A stretch of DNA of 64,000 nucleotides from the NCBI GenBank assembly GCA_941918925.1, contig OW799237.1, positions 112,572,515-112,636,514 of the forward strand, written 5' to 3'. Below, piece by piece: positions 54,201 through 55,260 of this stretch; the stretch's first letter is position 1, and every line of letters starts with the position of its first letter. A model generated the notes under the pieces. That model was not told where the DNA came from. It was given only the letters and a program-made list of their open reading frames with translations, and did not search any database. This DNA is from Phyto melanocephala (taxonomy: Eukaryota; Arthropoda; Insecta; Diptera; Rhinophoridae). A program made the translations under genes and the position numbers.

Positions 54201-54584
54201 CAAGCACGTCGTGATCGTGATTTACGCACCTCCAAACGCAAATACATGCAAGTCGAATATGAATTGAAATTCTATCAAAACTGGCCACAAATTACCGAAG
54301 AACCTATCCATACAATGGAAATCGATCAGGCCAAAACTAATCCAGCTTATTATGAAATCAGTGCTGAACAGAATTGTGACACCCCCGCTTCCGAAGACAA
54401 TCCCCTTTATAATTTCTTTGATTTTGAAACAAATACACCCACAACACCGGATCAACAGTTTCGTGTGATACAACAAGCACCGCCAGCATCTTCAACGCCC
54501 ACAATTGAAACTGCTACAACCACAACACAGCCATCACCTCTACCAGCGCCTCACCTCGCAAATACTAATAATATTAACTGTTAA
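1449..54584 (+). CDS. anne: P5B-type ATPase (ATP13A2/3 family), full gene span, eight exons
   Basis: Predicted polyamine-transporting P5B ATPase, orthologue of Drosophila CG32000 (anne) and human ATP13A2/ATP13A3. Members flip polyamines out of late endosomes and lysosomes through an Asp-phosphorylated intermediate. The exons are 1449-2088, 44388-44676, 44764-44909, 50040-50401, 50473-50671, 50750-51054, 51675-51875 and 51936-54584. All eight give a single 1596-codon frame, and introns start GT and end AG. Motifs seen, numbered on this product: TGES 545-548, PPALP 670-674 (the M4 signature of P5B), phosphorylated Asp713 in DKTGT, KGSPE 880-884, TGDN 976-979 and GDGAND 1199-1204. It is longer than ATP13A2 (about 1180 aa) because of a 213-aa N-terminal exon, a long His-rich loop insertion and a Pro/Thr-rich tail. 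Assignment to the family is firm. Use of the first exon and the symbol are less certain. Confidence 0.88.
2423..3517 (+). mobile_element. Degenerate mariner-like element (DUF4817-type transposase relic)
   Basis: Left end GGGTGTTCCAATAAGATG follows a TA at 2421-2422, and the right end ATTGGAAGACCC is its approximate inverted copy before TTTA. Between them plus-strand pieces in shifting frames match the insect mariner-like transposase with a DUF4817 N-terminus: CAACAACGCATTGC-type start (QQRIAII) near 2550, a PEFHQKIFFS-like block near 2920-2960, HENPKNY near 3000, and an LDFFLWGYLK-like block near 3290-3330. Many frameshifts and stops. Dead copy, about 1.1 kb. Confidence 0.6.
3649..3722 (+). 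CDS. Possible alternative terminal exon for the first ATPase exon
   Basis: A good acceptor (branch-like CTAAT, TTTTTATTTTTAG ending 3648) is followed by 24 codons and a stop at 3720-3722. Joined in phase 1 to the exon ending at 2088, it stays in frame and yields a 237-residue protein whose tail reads LPLRGNEGPFYYNKRK. AATAAA lies downstream near 3965. The tail is basic and aromatic, with no domain I know. If real, exon 1 makes a short soluble product without the ATPase. It could also be a chance match of splice site and phase. Confidence 0.35.
3723..4333. other. Non-coding, nothing recognised
   Basis: AT-rich sequence with scattered stops and short CATACATA motifs. No gene or element seen apart from the 8-bp target duplication TTACATAC at 4326-4333 that belongs to the next element. 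Confidence 0.5.
4334..4617. mobile_element. hAT-like MITE with CCGGTT-rich interior (copy 1)
   Basis: The 284-bp element starts TAGAGTGATCG and ends CGAGCACCCTA (inverted, two mismatches). It is flanked by a perfect 8-bp direct repeat TTACATAC (4326-4333 and 4618-4625), as for hAT transposons. The interior carries repeated AACCGGTT-type palindromes and GAATATTCGAA-like motifs. No coding capacity. Two longer relatives are at 25434 and 34856. Confidence 0.75.
4835..5290 (-). mobile_element. Mariner transposase relic
   Basis: Read on the minus strand, pieces match the N-terminal half of a mariner transposase: RELDTIRKTISHAASKC near 4980-5040, QPAKSTPKPKINGAVF near 4905-4955 and a YYELLKSGRFISGNPYR-like block down to about 4840, where it is cut off. 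Frameshifted and lacking the catalytic C-terminal half. Dead fragment. Confidence 0.65.
5291..7510. other. Non-coding, AT-rich, mostly unrecognised
   Basis: No convincing gene; open frames here have no coding character. At about 6625-6710 there is a segment with AAAACCGCGTTCAAAGGATA that resembles sequence beside the mariner relic at 8400-9060 (AAAACCGCATTCAAAAGTTA near 9150), so it is probably a mariner untranslated remnant. Around 5380-5640 several short phrases look like worn repeat DNA that I cannot name. Confidence 0.45.
7511..7694. repeat. Possible short MITE with AGGGTG/CACCCT-like ends
   Basis: Begins AGGGTGTTCCA and ends TGGGATACCCT, an imperfect inverted pair 184 bp apart. The left end resembles that of the mariner-like relic at 2423, so this may be a deletion derivative of it. 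Not coding. Confidence 0.3.
7695..8389. other. Non-coding, nothing recognised
   Basis: AT-rich with a TATATGTA/CATATA simple-sequence patch at about 7800-7870. A 61-codon open frame at 7850 has no recognisable content. Confidence 0.5.
8390..9060 (-). mobile_element. Mariner transposase relic
   Basis: On the minus strand, from right to left: QQQGNLIPYKLQSTERCK near 8930-9000, FLHRIIICDKK near 8875-8905, ITGDLYQKHIIRLKR near 8690-8735, a KARPHVAT-like piece near 8620, and DEQLFRCEF...PEKWK near 8410-8475 followed by an AINGQYL-like end. The order is that of a mariner (Mos1-like) transposase, so most of the gene is represented, but it is broken by frameshifts and stops and has lost parts between blocks. 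Confidence 0.7.
9061..10051. other. Mariner flank remnant, then nothing recognised
   Basis: The part at 9090-9190 (ACAAAAACCGCATTCAAAAG) is probably the 5' flank of the mariner relic to its left. From 9200 to 10051 the sequence is AT-rich with no gene or element that I can name. Confidence 0.4.
10052..10490 (+). repeat. TATACCC hairpin-ended repeat family A, head module
   Basis: Head half of an abundant interspersed repeat. It starts with the inverted pair TATACCCTTCAC / AAAGGGTATA, then shared landmarks: GTCATTCCGTGTGAAA, GACCCCATAAAGTATATA, a (GTCC)(GTCT) run, GATATGAGCAAAAACCCACG and CGAATCCCAGCTGAGCC. It stops at the poly-A/T junction and is directly followed by another head. Confidence 0.8.
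10494..11266 (+). repeat. TATACCC repeat family A, complete copy
   Basis: Head as in the preceding module, then about 250 bp of almost pure T with some A, then the tail: GCATGACTACACGTTGTGAA, GGGTATATAAGATT, a hairpin ATTCGGC-ACG-GCCGAAT and the terminal TTACTTGTTT. Non-coding. Several small open frames here are artefacts of the low-complexity T tract. Confidence 0.8.
11267..11655 (+). repeat. TATACCC repeat family A, T-rich plus tail module
   Basis: A T-rich tract followed by ACATACATACGTGAATTTAT, CATATGGGATGAATGGTGAC and a second full tail with the GGCACGGCC hairpin ending CTCTTACTTG. No head: with the two preceding entries this forms a head-head-T-tail-T-tail array. Confidence 0.75.
11656..12461. 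other. Non-coding, AT-rich, contains a CATA microsatellite
   Basis: No gene recognised. A (CATA)n microsatellite of about 9 units lies at 12188-12223. The right border is the TA (12460-12461) target of the Tc1-like element. Confidence 0.5.
12462..14110 (-). mobile_element. Tc1-like transposon, nearly intact
   Basis: The 1649-bp element is flanked by TA on both sides (12460-12461 and 14111-14112). Its terminal inverted repeats are a perfect 29 bp (12462-12490 and 14082-14110), starting CAGTGATGTTCGATAAAATA. Internal repeats of the same motif occur near 12670-12686 and 13888-13908, the IR/DR layout known from several Tc1-like transposons. It carries a single transposase gene on the minus strand. 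The clean ends and near-open gene point to a recent insertion into the intron. Confidence 0.93.
12760..13754 (-). pseudogene. Tc1-like DD34E transposase, one frameshift
   Basis: Transposase of the surrounding Tc1-like element. The start at 13754 gives MGRGKHCSLENRK, then a helix-turn-helix of the paired type (SYREIARIVGCS) and a basic RGRKPK hook. The catalytic half has WSDETK, QQDNDPKHTS and SPDLNPIENLW, with exactly 34 residues between the second Asp and the Glu (DD34E). It ends at the stop near 12760, after NNGFSTKY. A one-base loss in an A run near 13545-13555 splits the gene; past it the frame is open through to the catalytic part without another stop. So it is a pseudogene by a single lesion, or intact if that base is an assembly error. 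Confidence 0.9.
14113..14764. other. Non-coding, nothing recognised
   Basis: AT-rich intron sequence with only spurious short open frames. Confidence 0.5.
14765..15290 (-). mobile_element. Mariner-like (DUF4817-type) relic, minus strand
   Basis: Shares, in the same order, several phrases with the relic at 48960-49370: ATGGCATTTAAAATATATAA, GGTCACCAAAGGGTTGGCTC, AACAAAGCGATGG and GGCATGTTGCACCA. On the minus strand the last encodes the GATCH part of the QQDGATCH catalytic block of mariner-like transposases. Badly decayed, with a gap in the middle. Confidence 0.55.
15360..15405 (+). repeat. TATACCC repeat, tail fragment
   Basis: GTGAAGGGTATATTAACTTT followed by GGCACAGCCGAATATTTTAT is the diverged tail of the hairpin-ended repeat. 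No head is present. Confidence 0.55.
15406..16942. other. Non-coding, nothing recognised
   Basis: AT-rich. Several 60-80-codon open frames lack any recognisable content. No element ends found. Confidence 0.5.
16943..17442. mobile_element. Possible 500-bp MITE with AGCGG..CACTCTT ends
   Basis: The left end AGCGGAACTCACTCTT and the inverse of the right end (AAGAGTGAATCCCGCT) match at 13 of 16 positions. The interior is rich in TTGCAC/GTGCAA motifs and has a subterminal inverted pair around ACTTGGTAGCAAAAATTAG near 17375. I see no clean target duplication. Non-coding. Confidence 0.45.
17943..18876 (-). mobile_element. Internally deleted mariner-like element
   Basis: The ends are CAGTGTGGACCAAAAGTC (left) and its inverse, with few mismatches (right), between TA dinucleotides at 17941-17942 and 18877-18878. 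The inverted repeats extend about 60 bp, including AAAAATTGAATAACTTTTTT. At 934 bp it is shorter than a full element of this type because the middle of the transposase is missing. Confidence 0.85.
18059..18766 (-). pseudogene. Mariner-like transposase, N- and C-parts, middle deleted
   Basis: The start at 18766 reads MQNLTTEQRTKVVEFYFSNG, the DUF4817-type DNA-binding N-terminus. A gap follows; reading resumes at an FWGTTNPRVVHH-like piece and continues from 18529 as an open 156-codon frame with DGATAHTA, SPDLTAPDYFLWGYLKERVY and a GGHLSDIIFHN end. The catalytic core is split: the region between the binding domain and the first Asp is lost. A nonfunctional protein, though C-terminal reading is intact. 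Confidence 0.75.
19151..21469. other. Non-coding with small repeat fragments
   Basis: No gene. Three pieces are repeat-like. The segment 19935-19990 (AAGATTGTAAAAAACTCTGT, TGCATGAAATCTTTTTTGAA) matches 28476-28530 at roughly four in five bases. The part 20030-20170 (TTAATGAAATTTGGCAGGGA) looks like a common insect repeat also hinted at near 37690-37850. At 20690-20950 two related units (GTCGATCCATGTAAGGTGTT and GTCGACCCATGTTAGGTTTA) lie about 180 bp apart, each after a GGTGGCG phrase or beside one. Confidence 0.4.
21470..21880 (-). mobile_element. Jockey-type non-LTR retrotransposon, RT C-terminal relic
   Basis: Minus-strand reading gives LLLEYGSVIWDPQYDMYI, then after a shift KFESVQKQFFLFCLRNF, a LPSYRNRLLLIALPTL block and INVPNRQ. 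This series is typical of the C-terminal end of jockey-clade reverse transcriptases. Interrupted by stops and at least one frameshift, and 5'-truncated as usual for these elements. Confidence 0.65.
21881..22834. other. Non-coding, nothing recognised
   Basis: AT-rich with A and T homopolymer runs near 22460-22490. No gene or element ends seen. Confidence 0.5.
22835..23035. repeat. Repeat shared with 31313-31560
   Basis: Begins CCCAGCAAAATAACACATTA and shares TTACAAAATAATGAG, AACACGGC and ATGTCATTGGAGGCAAGTA with the copy at 31313. It ends in two units of a degenerate 40-bp tandem built around CTCGCTTACAAATAGGG. Confidence 0.65.
23129..23846 (+). repeat. TATACCC repeat family A, nearly complete
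   Basis: Lacks only the first bases of the head (starts AAGGGTATATATAGGTTTGT). All other landmarks are present: GACTCCATAAAGTATATA, the CGAATCCCAACTGAGCC box, a T tract, GGGATGAACGGTGATACAAA and the tail hairpin ending CTCTTACTTG. Confidence 0.8.
23847..24917. other. Non-coding, possible worn transposon pieces
   Basis: AT-rich. A 50-codon open stretch at 24294-24445 (FLNAPQEFTTIANC...) ends before a donor-like GTAAGA, but stops in all frames upstream rule out a clean exon from the nearby acceptor-like TTTTTAG at 24262. I cannot name it. Confidence 0.35.
24918..25217 (-). pseudogene. Fragment resembling a P-element-type transposase
   Basis: A 99-codon minus-strand frame. It starts MMKLSYRADFSQLLGQDFYV and contains LKLWKPIICDFIYD, reminiscent of the D-M-K...G...WKQP-F-DF catalytic region of P-element/THAP9 transposases. 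No ends, no THAP domain and no further blocks found, so it is at best a fragment. The family call is tentative: the resemblance is by eye over two short blocks. Confidence 0.3.
25434..26531. mobile_element. hAT-like element with CCGGTT-rich ends (copy 2)
   Basis: The 1098-bp element begins TAGGGTGATCGATTATTCGA and ends TCGATCACCGTA, with a perfect 8-bp duplication ATACTTAC on each side (25426-25433 and 26532-26539). Outer parts match copy 1 (4334), including AAACCGGTTGCTATTTTGAAA and CCACCGGTTG. About 800 bp of AT-rich interior without a recognisable transposase separates them, so it is non-autonomous. Confidence 0.75.
26646..27330 (+). repeat. TATACCC repeat family A, complete but lacking the CGAATCCC box
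   Basis: Head from TTATACCCTTCACACAGTGA through ACATACATACAAACGTG, then directly a T-rich tract and the standard tail with hairpin. The tRNA-like CGAATCCCAGCTGAG box present in other copies is missing here. Confidence 0.8.
27331..28902. other. Non-coding, possible worn element at 27670-28565
   Basis: Two minus-strand open frames (27669-27977, 102 codons; 28274-28564, 96 codons) are Lys/Asn-rich and show no domain I know. Part of the second overlaps the sequence shared with 19935-19990, so this may be a decayed mobile element. Not called as genes. Confidence 0.35.
28903..31197 (-). repeat. Long, old relative of the TATACCC repeat (2.3 kb, reverse)
   Basis: The left end AACAAGTAAGAGCACTATAT, with hairpin ATTCGGC-TGT-GCCGAAT, is the tail in reverse. 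The right end, 30955-31197, carries the head in reverse: TATACTTTATGGGTTG, ATGGAATGACAAAATGAATA and GGTCGGTATAAAAA. The middle has the phrases AAGTGGGCGTGTCACCTTAA and ACCCATTTTCAATACCAAT; the latter recurs at 42657. No T tract and no coding capacity seen; I infer one element because both ends belong to the family. Confidence 0.5.
31230..31620. repeat. Palindrome plus degenerate 40-bp tandem repeat
   Basis: A hairpin-forming palindrome at 31274-31316 (GGCTTATTTGACA ... TGTCAAATAAGCC, centre GTACA) is followed by sequence shared with 22835 and then four to five units of a tandem around TCGCTTACAAATAGGG and CTTAAATAAGTACTTAC. The palindrome with its left flank recurs at 61024-61105. Confidence 0.6.
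31621..33179. other. Non-coding, nothing clear
   Basis: AT-rich. A TATACTT/GGGTATA-like scrap with CACCGGTGGTGTCAAGGGTA near 32910-32930 may be worn TATACCC repeat. No gene. Confidence 0.4.
33180..34150 (+). repeat. Diverged TATACCC-type copy with internal tandem units
   Basis: The head is recognisable but old: ATATAGCTTTGTC, TTTATTTCCG, TATATATTTTTTGAAAGCTT, a CCGTCTGTCTATCCGTGT run and GTTGAAATTAATTTTAAGAC. At 33780-34060 three units of about 120 bp repeat the phrase GGGTATCAAATGAAAGGGTT-TGA with AAGATGGC/AAAATGGCG phrases between them. Confidence 0.45.
34151..34640. other. Non-coding, nothing recognised
   Basis: AT-rich; spurious short open frames only. Confidence 0.5.
34641..34762. mobile_element. 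Palindromic MITE (TACGGCATTCGA family), copy 1
   Basis: Inverted ends TTTACGGCATTCGATCACGA and its inverse TCGTTCGAATGCCGTAA surround CTGTGCTTTAGGTATATAGA and TTCTAATAAGAATTTT. The same arrangement is at 58647-58777 and, in the other orientation and older, at 45273-45401. Confidence 0.65.
34856..35893. mobile_element. hAT-like element with CCGGTT-rich ends (copy 3)
   Basis: The 1038-bp element begins TAGGAAGATCGATTATTCGA and ends GTTCGATCACCCTA. The 8-bp flanks ATCATAAA and ATTATAAT agree at six of eight positions, consistent with an old duplication. Ends carry AAACCGGTTTTC and AACCGGTTTATTCGATATTC as in the other copies. The interior shows no transposase. Confidence 0.65.
35894..37095. other. 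Presumed promoter and 5' leader region of alternative exon
   Basis: No mobile element recognised from about 36000 to 37095, unlike the rest of the intron. The last 650 bases are very A-rich, like the leader before 1449, and end with the CCCCCCCAAACAAATG start context. It plausibly holds the alternative promoter and leader; I see no convincing TATA box or initiator. Confidence 0.35.
37096..37123 (+). CDS. anne: Alternative first coding exon (short isoform)
   Basis: ATG at 37096 in good context (AACAAATGAA), nine codons (MNDKQTAVT), then CAG|GTATGT donor at 37123/37124. The 28 nt leave phase 1, exactly what exon 2 at 44388 needs, and the join reads ...AVTDKKPCFGLL. The resulting protein is 1392 residues, nearer the normal ATP13A size than the 1596-residue form. 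The quiet, A-rich upstream DNA and the good splice site support it. It is too short to prove by sequence alone. Confidence 0.6.
37124..38094. other. Non-coding with one repeat fragment
   Basis: The part at 37680-37850 (TCTGTCTGAGTGTGTGTTAG, CTATAGACTCCGAAACCGTA, AACTTTGGCAAGTTG) reads like a common insect interspersed repeat and creates two overlapping spurious frames. Nothing else recognised. Confidence 0.4.
38095..38453 (-). mobile_element. Mariner transposase relic, split by Tc3-like insertion
   Basis: The minus strand reads KWIHYDNPKRKRS...VKPGQPAETT and NPNIH near 38115-38200, typical of the mariner catalytic domain, with more N-terminal residues up to 38453. The N-terminal end continues beyond the inserted element at 40052-40097 (NTEKHRLLTKAYAEC). 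Decayed. Confidence 0.65.
38454..40049 (+). mobile_element. Tc3-like transposon nested in mariner relic
   Basis: 1596 bp between TA dinucleotides (38452-38453 and 40050-40051). The ends CACTGCCGCTCACTTGATTA and the inverse of TAATCAAGTGAGCGCCAGTG differ at one base. It carries a decayed transposase on the plus strand. The mariner relic resumes at its right border, so the insertion is younger than that mariner. Confidence 0.88.
38747..39724 (+). pseudogene. Tc3-like DD34E transposase, several lesions
   Basis: The start MGRSKSLTEEEKVKIKAFME is followed by a helix-turn-helix (SQRNFAKKIGRSQNIVSNFI), RAASNS as in nematode Tc3, then after a frameshift near 39080 EWQHIVFSDQKKFNLEGPDG and VIVWGAI. 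A stop and shift follow near 39338; later FQQDNAPIH, YSPDLNIIENVWG (34 residues between Asp and Glu, with an in-frame stop inside) and an ISNIGGYTHY end at 39724. At least three lesions, so inactive. Best match by motif is the Tc3 branch of the Tc1 group. Confidence 0.85.
40052..40097 (-). mobile_element. Mariner relic, N-terminal piece
   Basis: The minus strand reads NTEKHRLLTKAYAEC, the mariner N-terminal helix region. It is the other side of the relic at 38095-38453, cut off on its right by a TATACCC repeat. Confidence 0.5.
40099..40783 (+). repeat. TATACCC repeat family B, complete (inverted core)
   Basis: The head starts TATACCCTTCACCTGTGGTG and AAGGGTATATATAGCTTTGT, with diverged AACTATATGTTCCTCAGATC. 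Its core is opposite to family A: an A-rich tract first, then GGCTCAGCTGGGATTCGATG. The tail has GCATGACTACACGTTGTGAA, the GGCACGGCC hairpin and ACTGTTACTTG. A sister copy in reverse lies at 43558-44276. Confidence 0.8.
40784..42639. other. Non-coding, unrecognised; GCAGCA-rich patch
   Basis: 40900-40975 contains AAAAACCGGGTTCAACAGATACGC, resembling the mariner-flank motif seen near 6660 and 9150. At 41760-41890 AGCAGACAGCAAGCAGC and GCAGCACAGCAGCACG phrases form an irregular GCAGCA cluster. No gene is supported; the 75-codon frame at 42367 has no features. Confidence 0.4.
42640..42932 (-). repeat. TATACCC-family head fragment, reverse
   Basis: From AGCCCATTTTCAATACCAAA to TCGGGTATAAAAA, parallel to 30955-31197: both have AAACCTTGTNTATAAGAAA, GGCAAAATTTGAG and TATACTTTATGGG, then GGAATGACAAAATGAATATA. 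Only the head end is present. Confidence 0.6.
43329..43489. repeat. 161-bp near-perfect palindrome
   Basis: Arms 43329-43385 and 43433-43489 are exact inverse copies over 57 bp (outer end ACTGCCTGTTCAACGATGTC). The 47-bp middle is itself partly complementary, with TTGAAAACAA on the left and its inverse on the right. Any transcript would fold into a long hairpin. Confidence 0.9.
43558..44276 (-). repeat. TATACCC repeat family B, complete, reverse orientation
   Basis: Starts AACAAGTAACAGTGCTATAT with the tail hairpin and ends CACAGGTGAAGGGTATAA, the head. Matches 40099-40783 in head, core order and tail. It lies only about 110 bases before the branch and acceptor region of ATPase exon 2. Confidence 0.8.
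44388..44676 (+). CDS. anne: ATPase exon 2: N-terminal membrane hairpin
   Basis: The acceptor TTTTTTGTAG ends at 44387 and the donor is ACG|GTAAGC at 44676. It encodes codons 214-309 of the long form (DKKPCFGLLNPNED...). ITGYRRSNLRTF leads into a hydrophobic stretch (CWLCICLTGGILRLIL) that matches the short N-terminal membrane-associated segment of P5B ATPases before the first true helix pair, then HWWRHWYLMATHQ. It is the first exon common to both isoforms. Confidence 0.9.
44764..44909 (+). CDS. anne: ATPase exon 3: cytosolic linker
   Basis: Acceptor TTCCAG|A after an 87-base intron; donor AAAT|GTAAGT. It encodes a hydrophilic Lys/Asn-rich linker (QLKQAKDVKKTNNENLP...) ending FHLSMHFEAGQFK. 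The phase fits both neighbours. This part is poorly conserved in the family, so the call rests on splice sites and frame. Confidence 0.8.
44910..45272. other. Start of intron 3, nothing recognised
   Basis: AT-rich intron sequence. Intron 3 runs to 50039 (5130 bases) and holds the elements listed next. Confidence 0.5.
45273..45401. mobile_element. Palindromic MITE (TACGGCATTCGA family), old reverse copy
   Basis: GGAGCATATTACGACATTCG and GTGGTCGAATGTAGTAATTT are the diverged inverted ends; the middle has AAATTCTTATTCGAATCTCT in the order opposite to 34641 and 58647. Several substitutions. Confidence 0.5.
45820..45992 (+). mobile_element. tRNA-derived SINE, copy 1
   Basis: The head resembles a tRNA gene: CCTAGGTGGACTAGTCAGTA as A-box region and a pol III B box GGTTCGATTC at 45873-45882. 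It is followed by the unrelated body GATCTGCTTCTCTTTCTTTT and GGTCCATAGTATGGACC, itself a palindrome. Partly matched in reverse at 59512-59707. Not a functional tRNA: no acceptor-stem pairing seen. Confidence 0.6.
45993..46896. other. Intron 3, nothing recognised
   Basis: AT-rich intron sequence without gene or recognisable element. Confidence 0.45.
46897..47058 (-). repeat. TATACCC repeat, head fragment, reverse
   Basis: GTTGATTTTAACATACAGAC, GACGGAGGGACGG, TATACTCTATGGGGTCGC and TTTCACACGGAATGACAAAG, ending GTGCAGGGTATAATA. Head only. Confidence 0.65.
47059..47699. other. Intron 3, nothing recognised
   Basis: AT-rich intron sequence without gene or recognisable element. Confidence 0.45.
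47700..48170 (+). mobile_element. Mariner-like transposase relic, plus strand
   Basis: KIIFSDVAHFDLGGYVKKQN near 47825-47890, then in a shifted frame VVNGDRYRAMLNEFLFTKIE, GNIWFQQDSATCHTAEATL (48010-48140). This is the catalytic part of the DUF4817-type insect mariner-like transposase. The N-terminus and the last third are missing, and several shifts are present. Confidence 0.7.
48171..48959. other. Intron 3, nothing recognised
   Basis: AT-rich. GTGTTGCCGTCGCGG near 48562 and TTAACCCTTATACCAGC near 48665 look like repeat scraps I cannot assign. Confidence 0.4.
48960..49370 (-). mobile_element. Mariner-like (DUF4817-type) relic, minus strand
   Basis: Minus-strand LFQQDGATCHI near 49180-49215 and FGDRI near 49125-49140 are from the transposase catalytic core. 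Two related pieces of about 60 bp (AATATTTCTGGCATATGGCA at 49067 and AATATTTCTGGCATATGACC at 49242) show an internal duplication. Relative of 14765-15290. Confidence 0.6.
49371..50039. other. End of intron 3, nothing recognised
   Basis: AT-rich; ends in a clear polypyrimidine acceptor TTTCTGTAATCTTTTGCAG. Confidence 0.5.
50040..50401 (+). CDS. anne: ATPase exon 4: linker and first helix pair
   Basis: Codons 359-479. It holds CKQLRYAWN, the NTYFHQQKGLNAQEQTARRL segment (the cation-ATPase N-terminal domain), YGPNEITVPYKDVKTLLFLE, then the M1-M2 hydrophobic hairpin FYVFQIFSVILWFTYDYYYY / ACVIVLMTVFGITMSIV. The donor AAG|GTTAAT is weak, but the frame is complete to codon 479 and the next exon continues the family sequence (QTKK|NQDALRETV). 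Confidence 0.9.
50473..50671 (+). CDS. anne: ATPase exon 5: actuator domain
   Basis: Codons 480-545 plus one base. Acceptor TTTTAAG is short but in frame. It encodes the actuator domain start: LPTQCLVPGDIIEIPSSG, then CDAVLLSGNCILDESMLTG, with the TGES loop completed by exon 6. The TGES glutamate drives dephosphorylation of the Asp intermediate in P-type ATPases. Confidence 0.93.
50750..51054 (+). CDS. anne: ATPase exon 6: rest of actuator domain and M3
   Basis: Codons 546-647. Opens ESVPVTKTPLP, continues HTLFCGTKVIQTR and AIVINTGNITAKGGLIRSIL, then a helix (FIEFLGLIALIGFIYTLVSK, M3). Preceded by a 78-base intron with a (TG)n run before the acceptor. Donor AAG|GTAAGT. Confidence 0.93.
51560..51612. 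repeat. 20-bp perfect inverted repeat in intron 6
   Basis: CATAAAACAGGCTCTAGGTC at 51560-51579 and its inverse at 51593-51612, spacer 13 bases; pairing continues imperfectly outward (TTCTTGT versus AGAAGACA). It lies 63 bases upstream of exon 7 and would form a stem in the pre-mRNA. The remainder of the 620-base intron 6 is plain AT-rich DNA. Confidence 0.85.
51675..51875 (+). CDS. anne: ATPase exon 7: M4 with PPALP
   Basis: Codons 648-714. It contains the transmembrane M4 segment SLDLITIVVPPALPAAMTVG. PPALP (670-674) distinguishes P5B from P5A pumps (PPELP) and lines the substrate path. It then has YAQKRLERNSIYCISPRSIN and ends CCCFDK, so the phosphorylated Asp713 is the last-but-one codon and the DKTGT motif is split across the exon junction. 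Confidence 0.95.
51936..54584 (+). CDS. anne: ATPase exon 8: P and N domains, M5-M10, tail
   Basis: Codons 715-1596. TGTLTEDGLDMWG completes the phosphorylation motif; the nucleotide domain follows with CKGSPE (880-884). The P domain resumes at MVTGDNILTALSVARDCGI (974 on) but is interrupted by about 160 extra residues, including a His/Gly run at 1013-1030 and a Ser/Thr/Asn-rich part, before RMSPEQKQALIVELQ and CGDGANDCGALKVAHTGISL (GDGAND 1199-1204, magnesium and hinge). Six hydrophobic helices (M5-M10) span roughly FKYMAAYSMVQFISVMILYS to CNFVAHVVIETLVVEYLLF. The tail of about 130 residues is Pro/Thr-rich and probably cytosolic. All catalytic residues are present, so an active pump is expected. 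Confidence 0.96.
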   Translation, partial: TGTLTEDGLDMWGVVPKSATNQFQIPIKQIDRLPCDNFLFGMVTCHSITIMNGKMMGDPLDLKMFESTGWILEDPQNQPEGLLQSTVVRQPKNRKTEEVSLEEDITITIKERQSSVDDLLSDVGLLNGEADNDHGVVREFPFTSSLQRMSVITRRLCEKNFNVYCKGSPEMLQQLCVPNSLPDNFSQQLAVYAKQGYRVIAMAYKKLSPKINFTKVQRLARENVECELEFLGFVVLENRLKPDTTDVVGALTKAEIRTIMVTGDNILTALSVARDCGIVSSTQPVVTVNVRQKAGTEGHEHTHGHGHGHGHEPEHHNYELYYTLDLGSAACASTSLTNGKTNGTLTNSNTTDTLSYVGDNNYHRLNGDVASLASAASLAMPNSKSCGSVETMNTWTHTDAELGTSTPMEAKPPPSMAQTVQEQKWRNNYRFAMVGRTWQIVKDHFPDLLQNFLTRGVIYARMSPEQKQALIVELQNLDYCVAMCGDGANDCGALKVAHTGISLSETESSIASPFTSRNPTIAAVPSVIKEGRAALVTSFGIFKYMAAYSMVQFISVMILYSIDSNLTDKQYLYIDLGLISIFAFFFGKTESFQGPLAKQVPLSSLISLTPLASIVLHLIVVITFQVSGWYHLHQQEWFEPFVHTSEDHLGCWENYTMFAISSFQYIILAFVFSKGAPYRRPIWSNIPFCLTLIANLSIVIYLILIPPEWLAEFFQLILPPEMNFRYWMLIYGICNFVAHVVIETLVVEYLLFKKFQARRDRDLRTSKRKYMQVEYELKFYQNWPQITEEPIHTMEIDQAKTNPAYYEISAEQNCDTPASEDNPLYNFFDFETNTPTTPDQQFRVIQQAPPASSTPTIETATTTTQPSPLPAPHLANTNNINC

Positions 54585-55260
54585 CGAGTTGTTAAATACG
54601 TTTTCTAGTATTTTTTTTTTCTTTGAAAAAGAGAAGACAGGTAGTGAAACAATAATACGGGGAATATTTACATATTTTTTTTTCTCTAAATTTTTAACTA
54701 TAGAAGAGAGGAATTTACCTAAATACTTAACTATTGCAGCTTAGCCTGTTGCTTGTCATAAGAAAAATTCACAAGATTTTCGTTTTTATTTATGGTGTTT
54801 CTCATTTCATTATTTAAGCGTAAACTTTTGTGAAAACTAATGTTTTTGTTAAGTGAGCGAAATTGCCGAACCAAAGTTATAAAAAAAAAAACAGGAACAA
54901 GAAATATTAAAAATATTCTGAAAGTCATAATGAATGGTCGAAATAACTTCACCAAAAAAATAAAAACTGGCCCGTAATTATAGTCAGTAGTAAAGTACAT
55001 GAAAAAGTTCTACGGCGTCAAGGATAATAACAAACCGTGTGCTAAGAAACTAGTTGCTATCTTTCTCTTATGGGAATTTAGAAGCTTGTTAGTTTGCACA
55101 CGGACTGTTATTATGCATAACGCCGTTAAAGTTTACTTTAAAAGCTTACTTTTAAGATTCATTATTACAACATGCCGTTAAATAATACAAACATTATTAC
55201 AACTTCAATTTTTTATTGTTATTATTAATAAAAAAAATATTAAATGGAGAGAAAAAATAA
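54585..55260 (+). terminator. anne: 3' UTR and candidate poly(A) signals of the ATPase gene
   Basis: After the TAA at 54582-54584 the sequence is AT-rich with AATAAA at about 54959-54964 and 55227-55232, and a run AATAAATAAA near 55256. Any of these could direct cleavage; I cannot choose without transcript data. Confidence 0.4.

Noticed and set aside
54505..55181. Small frames in and after the 3' end of the ATPase gene
   Set aside because: They are shadows of exon 8 or fall in AT-rich 3' UTR without coding features.
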